Shown: positions 23,164 to 38,100, counted from the first letter of the stretch. The stretch: DNA of 64,000 nucleotides from Bretschneidera sinensis (GCA_023935145.1 CM043698.1:59868001-59932000); one strand, 5' to 3'. Notes: generated by a model from the letters alone, not told the origin. Made by a program: numbers and translations.

Positions 23164-26100
23164 GTGAATTACTTTTCCTGACATAGGAACATCCATGCTT
23201 ATGGTCTGAAATTATAAGTGAACATTTTAATTTCTGAAAATTGAAATAGCTTAATAAATCTGACAGAAGAGAGGAGTATTATATGACCTTGTTTGCATAA
23301 AGGTGAGATCAAGGTGCATAACCTTCCAGTTTAAGGAGTTTAGTAAACTTCCCGTGAGATCTATCTTTTAATGATCATAGTAAACTCATCTATGTTTAGC
23401 TAAAAATATGCATATGATTTTTGTTCATAACTAAATGTTTATTGAATGGGTTCAGAATTCTACTGCCCTTTGTGTGAAGTGCTTTATTATTCTCTCATAT
23501 GAATGTTTTCTTTCCATTTTGTGATGTTATTGACCATTGATGTTGTTCGGTAATGAATATTTTGTACATTTTCCTGCATTAGAATGAAATACTCTTCTGA
23601 AAGATTTTTCTTTTTTCGGTAAGACTCTTCTGAAAGATTTTTCAACCTTCTGAACTTCAAATAGAAGAGCGACAGTTGGGGTAGTTCATTTTCCCCCTTT
23701 TTTTGGTACATGAAGCAGATTATTAAAATTTTTGAATCAATGTGCATATACATATGTATTCCACTCTTTCACTTCTACTTGGTAATAATTCATGTCATTT
23801 TAAATTGTTATTATCAATGTTTGCAAAAGCGCAGTTGAGGTGTGCATCTAAGGGCGAGGCATGGGCAAAATGCCCCAAGGTGCATAAATTAAGGTGTTCT
23901 TCCCAAAAGGTGAAGCCTTATTGTTTGAAGTGTACGCCTTTACATGAAGCCTACGTTTTTTCAGCTTAATTTGCAAAGGCGTACGCTTCATAGGAATTTT
24001 GTTTTAAGGCTGAGTTGAAACAAAACAATGCCGCTTTCTACATAATTAACAAAAGAAAGAAAGCAAAAAACATAGTAATTAGACTGATTTTTTTCAGTCT
24101 ACACCGGTTCATGTCCTTAACTCTCTAGTTCACAGGAAAATCTAAGAAAGAGAGAGAAAGGCTATCAGGTTGATTCTTCATTGTTTGGGTAGTTGGGTCT
24201 TTGACCCCTCGTGATATGGACGATTCTAAGCTCTATTTCTCTTGAGTCTCAAGCTGATTTATCAAGTTAAATGATGTAGGACAGATAGGTTTGAGAAAAG
24301 AAATAAAGGGATCAAAGAGAAGAATCAGACTGAATAGGTGGAAGAGAGAAGAGAGCAGCAAATGAAAAGAGAAAAGAATTATAGAAACATGGGAAGAAGA
24401 GACAGAACTAGAAGAAATAGGGGCAAAGGTGAAGAGGAAATAGGGGCAAAGGTGAGGAAATAGGGGCCAAAGGCGAAGAACTTGGGAGAGGAGAAACAAT
24501 GAGACAAAGATCAAACTTTATTCAATAATCAATGTCTGAATTAAAACTCTAACATAATAAAGTGCTTATATAGGCACCAAAATCCCAAACAAGGATAAAT
24601 AAAGGGATAGAGGACCTTTCGGCTTTGATACCACTTCATGTAGGACATACAGTTTTGAGAAAAATAAGGGGATCAAAGAGAAGAATAGACTGAATAGGTG
24701 GAAGAGAAGAGAGCAGCAGATGAGACGATAAAAGAATTATAGAAACATGGGAAGAAGAAACAAAACCAGAAGAAATAGGGGGGCAAAGGTGAAGAAACAG
24801 TGGGCAAACAATGAGACAAAGATCAAATTTTATTCAATAATCAATGTTTGAATTAAAACTCAACATAATAAGGTGTTTATATAGGCATCAGAATCCCAAA
24901 CAAACTAGGAAATAAACTAATCCTAAATAAAATAGGAAATAACCTTAAAACCCTAATACATAGTTAATTGCCTAATTCTAATTTCCTACTATGGTCCTAA
25001 TAAAAGCATATTTACAAAATAATCCCACAAATAACCTAAAATCCCAAAAATCTTAAAATAATACATATTTCTTTTCCCATTCTGCATCAGTAAATGTTCT
25101 ATTTCTCTTCTCAATTTTACAAACAAATTGTCTCACTTTTCTTTCTATTTAATCTTCTTTGCTGATAATTGATGTCCATTATTGGGCAAAATATCATCCA
25201 AATAACAAATTATTTGGGAGAGAGGGAACAAGAATCTGAGTAATTTGACCAAAAATTCGCTTCAAGAGGGATTCGTTTCAGAGAAGATGAAGGCTAGAGA
25301 ACTATTGTTAAAGCTAAAAGAGATGAAGGGTGGGGATAGAGAAATCGACTATGATTTAAAAAGGATGATGTACTTCACTAGAGAAGTTGAAACTTACCTA
25401 AGTTATGAGACACCAATTTTTCTTGGTCTAGACGTCTAGGTCAAAGTAAAGTATAACTTTTTTGGTTGTAAATGGAGGAGAGAATCAAATAATATATGAT
25501 GGATAAGAGTGTGCAGTCCGGTGCTAATTAGTATTTGTTATTGAATATAGAATTGGGTTTATTCCTTTTCAAGCGTTGAACCACCTTAGATCCATCTATG
25601 TAATTAGATTAGCTCAGCCCAATGGTTAAACATCTAAAATGGGTGGATAATTTATTAATTTTATTTTTTAAAAAGAATTTAATTGTGAATTATTTTTATT
25701 ATTTTAAATTAAATATTTATAATTTTTAAATAATTAAAAATCAATACTCAAAAGACTTACTCCTCAGCACTTTGAGACTTACACCTCGCCCCACGAAGAG
25801 TAGAACACTTGCCCCACGAGGAGTAGAACACCTCACCTTAATGCCTCCGTCTTTAAAAACACTGGTTATGATACCGAACATGGCATATGAGCTTTAATTA
25901 TTTAGTTATGGAGGGTACTATCTTTTAAAGATTTTAATCTCTAAATGGAACTTTTATGCATTCAAATTTAGCTCATGAGTTTTATAAGTACACCTTTAAC
26001 TAGACCAAAGGTACATTATCAAGTTTTCATATAATAGAAGTTTCAAAGTTCTCTATTTTATATATGTTTTGGATTCTAGAATTCATCCTAGTAGATTCAA

Positions 26101-29100
26101 GGGTCTCATCTAATTAGAACAAGATCTAGTCCATCGCATTTCTCGTTCTATGTCAACTATAGACTGAAAAGAAATCAGCATCTTAAGTTTAGAGCATCTA
26201 GAAATCTGGACTAGAAAATCAAAACCCAAAACTAGAGAGAACAAAAGGCAAAAGGAGATTGGGTAGGTAGTAACAGTTAAGCTGGTCTATGGCTTTATAT
26301 CAAAGAATAATATAAAAGTCAGAGAAACTGAGAAATAGTTACTGCAGATAACTTGAAGATCTCATGAACTTAGAATGATTGCAAGATAATATTGAGATTA
26401 TAGGAAGGAGATGCAAAGTTTGAACATTTTCAAGAAGACAGAAGACTTCGATGTAGTTTGTATTGAAATGGGGTTCCTATAGAATCTATTACTGAGAATC
26501 TATATCCTAAAAGCTTAAGATGATGGGAAATGGGCAGCAACAATATTTCTTTATGTTAAATTTTTAACAATAAAAAAAAGACGATGGAAAATGTCCTATA
26601 TGTGAAGTGCAAATCTTTAGATGTGAGTTCGATTCAAGAAGACAAAAGATTTCGTTGTAGATTGTATTGAAATGGGGTTCCTCTGGAATCTATTACCGAA
26701 AATCTATATCCTAAAAGCTTAAGATGATGGGAAATGGGCAGCAACAATATTTCTTTATGTTAATTTTTTAACAATAAAAAAAAAGACGATGGAAAATGGC
26801 CTATATTTGAAGTGCAAATCGTTAGATGTGAGTTCGATTCAATTAATGGCTTTTGCACTAGGTTAAAGTGGAACCCACCCATATTCTGCATTGAAGATGA
26901 GGGTTTCCAATATTTAGATACAAGATTTTCTTTTCTAATACTTGTTGAACAACCAAATTATCCTAAAACTTAAGTTGTGATGAAATCTCCCAACATTATA
27001 TTTACACTTTAACATCTATAATGAATACAAATATGAACTTGTATGGTTTTGAAGCCAACATATTTCGAGAATATATTGCCAGTGGACTTGTAATGCAAGA
27101 AAATGGACTTAGAATTCATGGCATGTTTGGTTCGCAGTATTGGAAATTCCATTTTGGGTCAATTCTGAGTGTCTTGCTATTCCAATAGCTGGTTGTTTTT
27201 TGGACCGGAATTGGCAATTCCACATAGTAACCAATTATTTTTTTATTGGTAAAACACGCGCACACACCACTCGAGCATGGGACATTTAGGACCAGGGGTC
27301 TCGGCCTTAACCATTGAGCCAAGGCCTCATTGGCCACATAGTAGCCAATTATTGAAAAAATAGATGTATTCGTTTGTCCCCCTAGAATTGCCAATTCCGA
27401 ATTATCAGGAATTGGCTTTGAGATGTGATGGGACAAATATGTTCGTGCCGTAATCATAGAAATCCAAAAATACCCTTTTAGCAAATATTATATTTATTAT
27501 AACAAACAAATTTTTTATTATATAATTATATAAATATATACTTTTTTACTTATCAAAATAAATTGTATAATTATATAAATAAAAATATTATAAAATAAAA
27601 TGTAACATTAATTTAAATAAAATGCATTGTATAATATAAAATTTTGACAAATATGACATAATATATAATAATATTTTAATTAAAATATTAATAATATAAT
27701 AATGAAATAGTATGATGTAATAATGTAATAATGTATTTATAAATAAATAAAAAATAGTGACAATAAAATATAATATTATTAAATGAAATCAAATGCATAG
27801 TATAATATAACATAATGTAACGTAATATATTAATATATTATACCCACAAATTAAAATAAACTTAAAGGACGAAATTTTCCGAAAAATTGGGTTTCTATTA
27901 ATTATTTGATAAATCTACTTGTGAAAAAAATTATTTAAATTTTTTTAAGATTTTGGATAATTTGGTAAGTTGATATAGATTCTACTTTGATACTAATCTA
28001 TCCAACCAAACATTCAAGTCAGAATGGAATTGGCAATTCCTAGTGACAACCAAACGCAAGAAACAAAATTGCCACTCAATTCCGACCCAATTATATTTCG
28101 AGTCAATTCCAATTCTATTCGGCTCCAATTCATTTCTAGGTACAAAAAGGTTAAGGAAGATGGAATGCTAACCTAATTTGACCCTAAAAAATTCCTTGGG
28201 AAAGTGCTTAGATGTCATAATAATATGTAGCTACATTGCTATTGTATTCATATAACCTAATGAAGACCTTTTGAACCTATAAACTCATTCGACATCACAT
28301 GTCAAATAATGTAGTATGAGTTTTCATACAATGCGAAATGGTACTTGTATTCCCGACTCATGTTACCCCAAAGAAAAATCCTTTGAATACTTTGCAACCT
28401 CCTACAAACCCCACTAGGAATTGGGAAAAGAGACATACAATAAAGGGTTAGTATCACCAAATACCCTTGCTTTTAATGTTGTGTTTCAATGTCTCATGCA
28501 TTTTAAATTTGACCAATTTACACCCTGCATTTTAGGAGGGTGTCCTATTGACCCTTCTGATGTAATTTCCGGCCAAATTATAACCTACGCACACATGCAC
28601 TTTAATTGCACGCGAAAAGACCATCTCTTATATTCCCCCAAATCTCTCATATCTCAAGACATTTCTTCATATCAAAATCCCTATTCCCTAACTCCCCTTC
28701 TGTAATGGCACGATGACACCATCTCCATCTTCAACCTTTATATCGTTCTCAACAAACTTAGGTTGAAATTTGGATTGCTTCTCTAAATTGGGTGATGTTT
28801 TATGTCAGTTAATATAAACATGGTCCGTGTGTAAGGAGTATATGTTGTCAACAACTAACCAGAATCAATCATAGTTATTGTCAAAAGCTAACCAGAAACA
28901 TGGGAATAAAAGCCATAGCAATTTAGTGAGAAAAATTGCAAAGACAAATCTGAGACTTTTATTTATTTCATAGTTACTGTATGTTACAAAGTCAGTAAAA
29001 CAATGAAGCACCAGCCATTGCAATTACTGTTAAAATTCTCAACAAACGGCTGTTCATGTCAACATAAGGTCACTTCCTCCAAGATGAGAACATTAAGAAA

Positions 29101-32100
29101 GGAAATCTTCAAAAATCCTGTTGAGGAATGCTGGCAAGCAAGTGATTTTCTGTCAGTTTTTTCTGCTGCAGTTTTTTCTACTGCAGATTTTTTTGGTGCA
29201 CAGAGAGAGAGAGAGAGAGTGCATGATGGGAGATTTGGGGGCCAATAAGGGAAGAGCATGATGGTCTTTTCGCATGCAATTAAGGTGCACGTGTTGCCTG
29301 CACATGTGCGTCGGTGTTCAATTCAGTGGAAATTACATAAGAAGGATCTATTGGACACCTCTCTAAAATGCAAGATGTAAATTAGTCAAATTTAAAATGC
29401 AAAGAGGACATTGAAACACAAGGCGAAACACAAGGCAAAACGCAAAGGTGTTCGGTGATAATAACCCTAAAATAAATGGGAAGACTAGAAAGGGTACTTT
29501 TAATAAGTGTTCTTCCGCCTTTTGAAAGTTATTGCTTCTTCCAATTAGCTAACTTTTCAAACCTCTCAATAATGGGATTCCAAACGATTTTCTTTTTTAA
29601 CTTTGCACCCAAATGGAAGTCTAAGTCAATAGAAGAGAACCGACTTTGCACCCCAAAACATTTGCCAAAAAACCGTTATTCACCTCTTCACCAAGAGGGG
29701 AACAACACTGGTTCTATATTTAGTATTTTTTATTTCTTCCAGTTTTCTAAAATTGATTTAAACTTCATTATGTAAAGTCCAATATAGATTTGAACTTTGG
29801 TAATTTTGTACATCACCCTAGACAATTTACAAAGTATAACCTTTTTATTCTACCCAATTGGGATATTGAATATGCTCATGATGGGTTTGTCATATGGAAA
29901 ATCATTTGGTATTTAACATAGTCACTAATGATTTCCTCTTTACGAATTAGTGCCCTTTTTTTCTTCTCTTGAGTGCCTTTTCGGGCCCTAGCACATTGAG
30001 TAGCCTAAGGACCTAGCACCTTTAGGACGTCTTTTGCCTTTGACTATCATTACACATAATGTAAGAAGCTTGGAAAGGTGATGGTTGTTGAGAGTGTTTT
30101 ATGAAAGGAAAAAAGGCTAATGAAGTGTGAGGAATGAAATGTATTAAAAAATTGAGACATGCTTCATGAGCACAATATCAAGTGTCCAAAAAGTTTTTTT
30201 GCTTATCATAAGAAGATGAAGGAAAAAAATATTATTCGTGTAAGTTTGAGGTGAAGTCTTTTTGAAAGGCTTTAGATGATCTAATCAAAAGGAAGGTCCG
30301 ATTTTCCTTGGAAAGCAACTTGGAAGACTGGTTTTCCTGCCAAAGTAATTTTTTTGCATGGGAGGCAACTTAGGGAACGATTTTGACCATCCATAATCTT
30401 CAAAATAAAGAAGAGATTCTAGTTAATCGTTGATATCTTTGCAAAGAAGAAGCCGAGACCATGGGTCATCTTTTGTTGAGGTGTTCTTGGACTAGACAAC
30501 TTTGGCATTTAGCCATTGTGTTTCTTGACATTGATTGGGTTGTGGGCGTTTCGTTACAATATCAGGTTTGGGTGTGGCATGGGATTCGAGTTTCAAAAGA
30601 TGAAAGAAATTGCACTCTATTTCTTTTTGCAAGTAAAAGTTCATTAGTTGTTCTACTCTCAATTTTTTGGGATGTTTGAAATAAAAGAAATAGGAGGGCG
30701 TTTAATACCGTGGAGAAGACTTTTGATTCCCTGAAGGATAGGCGGTTTAATATTTAAAATCTTGGCTCGATGGGAAGATTTTTGTAACTGAGGAAGAGAT
30801 TATAGAGTTTATAGATTTTTTATGTATAATTTTACTTATAAAAAAAGTCCTCTTGTATATGGGTTCGCACCCCCTTGGCGCCTCTATATATTTACATACT
30901 TTAGTTATATAAAAAAAGAAACAATAGTATAACACAGCTGTGGAAGGACAAGTTAAATCCTTTTCATATGTAATCTCAAATATGAAAACTCAGGGTTTAT
31001 GACACTCAATAAGCAAAAAGATGGCATGATCTTGGAGATTTAAATAATCCATAGTCAATACAGTTTTTAATTAGAGTTTTTATTTTATGACTGAGTGCTT
31101 TTGCAAGTAGATGCAGTATTGTAATTCTTCAATTTATTGCATTTATACGGTGTTCCAGCAGTTTCTAGGAGTCTTAGCCTCTTAGGTTTGTTTAGTTGGG
31201 GTCTAAATTGGCATTCTGTCATTAATAAGAAAATTCCTATTTGTGAGTGATAATGGAATAGTGTAAAGTTCTTTACTATTCTCAGGTTACTATTTAAAGG
31301 AACCTATTTATCAAAAAAAAAAAAAAAAAAAAATTATTCAGAGCAACCTAACACTCAACAACCAATGAACTTTCTCAAACTCTTCCATTACTATCATATC
31401 ACAAACAATAAGTCCCAAGATATTCTCCTACCTGTTCTCACCTATAAATCTTGTTAGTTACCATCATCCCAAAAGCTTAAGCTAATGCCAATAACGTATA
31501 TCAAACTCATATACACTTTAACTCTCCCTCTCATGTATAACCCAAAGAAGATATGGGCCTAGCATGTGAAGCCCGGACCAGAAACAAGAGAAACCCAAAC
31601 TAGAGATAGAGACCAAACCAAATATTTATCATAAACATAAACAAATAGGAGTTATCAAGATTCTAATACAAGACCTTTCCAAAAGCTTAAGCTGATGGGA
31701 AATGGGCCGAAAATATATATCAAGCTCATATACACTTTTTAACAAATCCAACAAAACATCCCATCTTCGTTGCTGTTCAGATTTTATGCAACCTCCTTAT
31801 CTGTTCCAGACTGTTCTTTATCATCATAGCATCACCAGTTTCAACCTAAACCCTTCTAAAAACCCTAGACACTTTCCACTTTGTATTCGGAACTAAATCT
31901 CTGCATAGTTGTGCTGTAGAATAGTCTGGAAAGTGTTACTTTTTAAAGTGTCAATCAATCAACAAAGAGGTCATTCTACTTAGTGTTAGCCTTCAGTAAA
32001 GTCTGTAAAGATGTTAACAAATGTTCACAAAACTCTGATTTACATGGTGAAGACTTATTATGACGTCAAACTTGTAATCCTACACTTCATTTCAATCTGA

Positions 32101-35100
32101 AAGTCAATATATCTTTCCTATGTACTTAATTTGATTAAGGGTTTTTCTTGTACTACTTCTCTATTTTCCTTATAATTGATAGGCCTTGAAGTTAACATTT
32201 TTTTTAAAGAAAAGTTCACATTATTAGTTTAAGCACTTCCTATGGTTGTGACCATTTTTTTCTAATATTAATTTGTAACCATATTACATGCATTTTGATG
32301 TAAGGTTCTATGTGGATTGATATGTGAATAATTATTACTCAGTGGAAGTATCTTGTGTAATGGATCCATGTTGGCATTTTCTCCATTGTTGTTTTATTTC
32401 ACCTACAAAACCTTAGACCTTTTCTCAATCTTGGCAGTTACTGCTGTAGCAAATGGTCTGCAAGCTTGGAAAATCCTGGAAGATTTAACTAATCATATTG
32501 ATATTGTTTTAACGGAGGTAGTCATGCCTTGCTTATCAGGCATTGGCCTTTTATGCAAGATAATGAGCCACAAAACTTGCAAGAATATTCCAGTGATTAG
32601 TGAGTCTATTTATTGTATTCTTTCTTCCATTTAACTGTAACACTGTTTTACCGCTATTATCTTAACTACTTGATACTTTTAACTGCTACACCCTGGTGAG
32701 TTTTGCGTGCAGTGATGTCATCTCATGATTCTATTGGTGTCATCTTTAAGTGTTTATCCAAAGGTGCAGTTGACTATTTATTGAAGCCTATTCGAAAGAA
32801 TGAGCTTAAAACCCTTTGGCAGCATATTTGGAGGAAATGCCACAGCGTGAGTTGCTATAGTTATCCCTCTTATGTATGAAACTATATACCATGGACCAAT
32901 TTTGGACTATAAAAACTTCAGGTCGGTTCATATATATGCATTTATTAGTTAACTCTTAAGCTATCCCAACTAAAAAGGTTTCGAAAATTGCTTGGAGTCA
33001 TACCGATCAAACTTGTACACCAAGATTTCAAATTGTTTTACAAGTTTGCTCCCCTCTCCTCGATTTTGCTCCTGTTTTCGCATTCACTGTTCGTTCTTTC
33101 ATCAGTCTAGTTGTAGTGGGAGCGAAAGTGGTATACGGACTAAAAAATCCTCAAAATCGAGAAGTATTGAGGACTCAGACAACAATACTGGCAGTAATGA
33201 CGAGGATGACATCGGAAGCATAGGATTGAATATTCAGGATGGCAGTGACAATGGAAGTGGCACTCAGGTATAGCTTCTTTCCCATAAAGGAGCTTACGAT
33301 TAGTTTGTTCTATTGGTTTTTATTTTTCTAATGCATGTTACTCATCAACATTTTTTTTCTTTCTAATACACATTGACACTGTGCTCTTAGTTACTGGTAT
33401 TCTTTCATTTTACTGGTTTGCTAACTTGGGCCTATTGTTGCTTTCACTTTTCTAGTGACGAGTTGCGCTTTTTGTTTTCTCTCTTTTATATATTGCATTG
33501 AGTTTGCATATTCCTACCTTGTTAGTCATGGGAAAATGAATGAAATAAAACTTGAATTGGTAATTTACTTACGTAAAAATAACTGTCTTGTTTGGACTGT
33601 ATCTATTGATGAAACATTTTGCCTTGGTAGCTTATGCAAACCCGCAATTTGGTTATGCTGGATTTGGTAACAGTGAGTACACAGTTTGACGATTGGAGAA
33701 AATAGGTGGCTTTTCCTTTTAGCACTGGTATAGATAGCTATAGAAAGAAGATTAGAGGAAGTAGGTGTTCATTTCAGTGAAATGATAGATTTTTACCACC
33801 AATCACAAGGAATACACATTTTCTCTGGCCTCTTATAAGGTTTTATACGCTATTCTCCATAAACAGAGAAATATTCACATACGCAGCTTACTTTTCTGTG
33901 CTCCCTATGTAGTTACAATCCTATGCATTTGAAAAGTATAGAGAGCCCTTGAAAGACCACACAAGTAAGGAGAAAGAAGGTAGAGGTATATATTGTGCTG
34001 TACGACTCAGTAGTTTCATACTTCAGTTGAAGATTAAAGATTCTATATGGTGAAAAGTATGAATGGTTGACATTTTTTGTTAAAATGGCTCCTTGGCTTC
34101 ACAGCATCAGGTGCAAAAATCTTGGTGTTGACAGAATTTTCGTAAAGAGTATACTTAAAAGGACTGGAGCAGTTGTTCATACTCAAGGAAAATAATAAGG
34201 TAGTGTTGCTATATTGGCAGAACTACGATGGGCTTTGACTATACTTATAAAAAAAATGATGAGCTTTGACTATCACAGCTGGACCACTCCTGGGCAAAGC
34301 TTTTGGCAGTAGGGTTAGATTAGATTTCAGACGCAGTGGCCTAAAACTATACTTTTTTCATTACCACAAAGGAGTTAGTTGCTGCTAATCAAGTACCATG
34401 GATTAAAGAAGCCAACTCATGATGGTAAGTTTGGAAAGAGTGAGTTTTAACCTTCCTTTGCTAAGCGCATTGCACACTATTCATCAATGCTGGGTAATAT
34501 TTTCTTCTAACTTTATAATGGTGATTTAAAGAGTGCGGTTACCATTGTAAGCACCTATCTAAATCGTTCAACTCGTAAATAATGTTCAAAAAGCTTTAGA
34601 GGCCTTGGAGGTCCTAAAGGGTTGAAGAGCGTCTTAGCCTTAATCACCCCCTCAATCATATGGTTGGTATGGAATGAGAGGAATAGGAGAACCTTTGAGG
34701 AGAGGAAGCCCCTATTTTTGTTATTAAAGATAGGTCGGTACGCACTCTAAATTTTTGGGGAAATGGCCAGTTTTTTGTAAATAAGTTGGAACGACTTATT
34801 TTTTTTCTTGTAATTAATTTGTACATGGGTTGGCATCCCCTTGGTGTCTCTTTTGCAATATGCATTTTACTTATAAAAAAAGTTCAAAAAGCTTTAACAT
34901 CCAACAAAGTTCCAAGTTAAGGTGTGGACACTAGCCAAGGTAAGGACGACTTGTATAACACCATTTAGCATGCAACCAATAAGAGAAAAATCTCAAGAAA
35001 GATTAACCATCCGCAAAGTTAGATTGTAGAAATGAAATCCATTTAAAAGTAAAAAGAAAGAATCAATGCATCATGCATGAAAATATCTCAAAATAGAAAA

Positions 35101-38100
35101 TACAGATAGCAGCCAACCAATCGAAATATTGTGAGAAACACCTCAAGATTCAAACAGACTGACGTAGGGCAGCTGTGAGGTAGGTATATAGAACTCAAAA
35201 TCAAGGTAAATTAGACGTCAAAAGGTATGAAAATTTTGGGTTTGAGTTAACTGAAGTATGACTAATTAAGGGTATGGGTTGGCACCCCCTTTGGCACCCT
35301 TTAGTAATTTACTTTTACTTATCAAAAAAGAAATTAGGGTTTTGATTAAGTAGTTGATTGGAAAAGAAAAAAAAATTCAAGGGCTCTCATAGGTTTGTTA
35401 GGGTACTGTGAACAGTATAAATGAACCAAAACACTACTTGTTAGAGAAATGTGAGGTTTTGGCAAATTAGGGTTAGGTTATGAAGGTAATTGGGATTCTA
35501 GACAAGGTTTATAGTGGAGATTTGTGAATTTTGATATCTTAGTTATTATTTATAATCAAGAATAAGTGATAAGAATCCTCTTAAAACCAAAGAAAACTAG
35601 ACTAAAACATTACTGTTAACCATTTGAAGTAATATAAATATAAAAATAAGATATATACCAATTAAATTAAGACTAAAAATGATCCTAATTGACTATATAT
35701 TGGATGCATAATAGGATTACAAAATGCTAAGATAATTAAACTTATTTTTCTGGGAGCTTTTTGTGAAGTTATATCCTATGTCATTCTCTCGGTTAGAGAA
35801 AACTTGTCATGGTGTTTTGAAGTGCCAGAGTTGTGAAATTCTTAGGGCATGTTTGGAATTGTTTTCTATTTTTTATGGGATATTATCACAAAAAACCCTT
35901 GCGTTTTGCCTTGTGTTTCAATGTTCCCTTTACGTTTTCAATTTTATCCATTTACCCTTGCATTATAGTACGTTATCTAATAGACCATTCTGGTGAGTAT
36001 TCCGGTCAATTTGGCACCGGTGCACATGCGCAACTTTTTACACTCAAAAAGACATATTTGCCCCTCCCATATTTTCCTCCCTAATCACCCAACCCTCACC
36101 TATTTTCTTTGATCTGAATCACGGCAGAGCAAACGATTTCTTCATTTTTTTTATTTAGGCTTTGGCATATGAATATTTGGAGGGGGAAGAGAAATGGAGA
36201 TGGATAGTGTGATGGTGGGATAGGTCGCACGCAAGTTGCACGGGAGGAGAGGGACAAAGGCGGTGGCTCTTTGCAGGTATTGTTGAAGGATTAGTGGCTT
36301 TGACCACTTATATTTGGTTTTGGGGCTAGCGATGGAGATGGGAGTGCTACAACTGGTGGCGCACGGCACAGTGAGGGAGCTCGTGAGGTCCTTTGGTAGT
36401 TGCGGCTGTGATGGAGAGAGCAAGATTTTCTTTGGTCTTCTCTTGATTCTTGTGGCTACTCACAGAAGAAAAGAGGCCTTTTTGGTGGTGGCTGTAGAGA
36501 TTCGTGAAAATTTTCTGGTCTTTTTATTATCTGTAAAGAAAAAGTGAGGGTTGGGTGATTTGGGAGGAAAATAAGAGGGGGAAAATGACTTTTCACGTGT
36601 AAAAAACTCGCACATGTTCCTCGCATGTGTGCACCGGTGTCAAATTGACGGGAAAACTCATCAAAAGGGTTTATTGGATAACACCTATAATGTAAGGGGT
36701 AAATTGATCAAATTGAAAACATGGGGGGGGGGGGGGGACATTGAAACACTGGGCAAACACGAAGGTTTTTTTATGATAATATCCCATTTTTATTCTTAAA
36801 ATACACGTTTTTGAAAGCAAGAAGAGGAAATAGGTTTCCTTTATTTTTTACTAAAAGCACTTTTGGATAGCTATTGGTTGGGCTCTGCATTTATACCCCC
36901 GTTATAAACAAAGATGCATTTTAATGAGATATGCATTCTCTACTTTTATGCATGCTTAGAAAACTTGCTTTTGAAAATACTATCAAATAAATTTTGATAA
37001 TCAGAGAACTGTTAAAGTTTTTTTGAAAATTGTTTATATGAGAAAAAAATTGTTCTCAAAAACACATCTTAAACGTAGGCAGCTTCTTGAATTCCATCCA
37101 AGTGTGATACCACTTCATTTTTGTAAGTGGAAGTAATAATGATGGCAGTGAGAAAAACTTCCCAACCACATTGTTAAGTTCCTCAAGATTGAAAAAATAA
37201 TTTCTTTTTCTTTTCTTTTGATAAAATGCCAAGATTGAGAAAAGGTAACAGATCCTGTTCAAACTTACCTCTATGCGAACAGTGAATAATAGGAGTTGAC
37301 TCATTTCTCTTCATTATCTTGTTGGCTGCTACTTTGCATTTTTCTTTCTCTCTTCTAGAATCCTTGGCTGCAAGTATACTTACTAAATCTATACAACTCT
37401 GCAAGGAATGTCCAATCAAACTATTCCGGGATAGACATCATAGATTGGTGGAGAATCCCAATGTATAGAACTATCTTCTTCCTCAACTTGTTCAAGATCA
37501 AGGCTACATTCATGGTTGTCCTCTTAATTTTCCATATAATTTCCAGATAATCAAGTAGTTGACAAATCCACACTATTTGTTCTTCAATCTCCTTCAATTT
37601 TCAGATTCTACTTTCAAGCAAAGTTACAGACCTGAGCGACAAAACAACAATCTTTGTGAATATTAGAGTAGAAGCAAGCCTTAATTAATAATACCAGCAA
37701 ATAATAACAGAAAACAGCATGCAGATATAGGAGAAACTGAAGCTGAAACTAAAATAGGTGTTGAAATTAAGAATTGAAAAGAAATTTTTTATTATTAATT
37801 AATTGATCTGAATACAATTCAACAGTCTTATATATAAACTTATGAATATCAAACCTAATAGAACTAGGAGACATAAACCAGAGAAGATAGGATACATAAT
37901 AGGAAAAATAATTAGGTCTCTCAATTTAAACCTAATTAGGACTCTCAACATTTTCCCTCAAGGTGGAGCATACACATGCACTAACCTGTTTCAAAGAAAC
38001 CCAATACCAATAACAAATCTCATCCAATCTAAAACAAATAAACCCAAACCAATAATTTACAATAACCCATGACAACACGTCGGGGCTCCACACTCACAAC

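Noticed and set aside
24233..24514. 93-codon minus-strand frame rich in Ser/Phe/Leu
   Set aside because: Arises from GAAGAGA-type low complexity in the copia LTR copy.
29003..29259. Frames on both strands near a (GA)n tract
   Set aside because: Simple-sequence artefact within the Mutator-type element.
36151..36547. Overlapping frames on both strands
   Set aside because: They lie within the core of a Mutator-type element and show no domain; possible gene capture was considered, but no family could be named.
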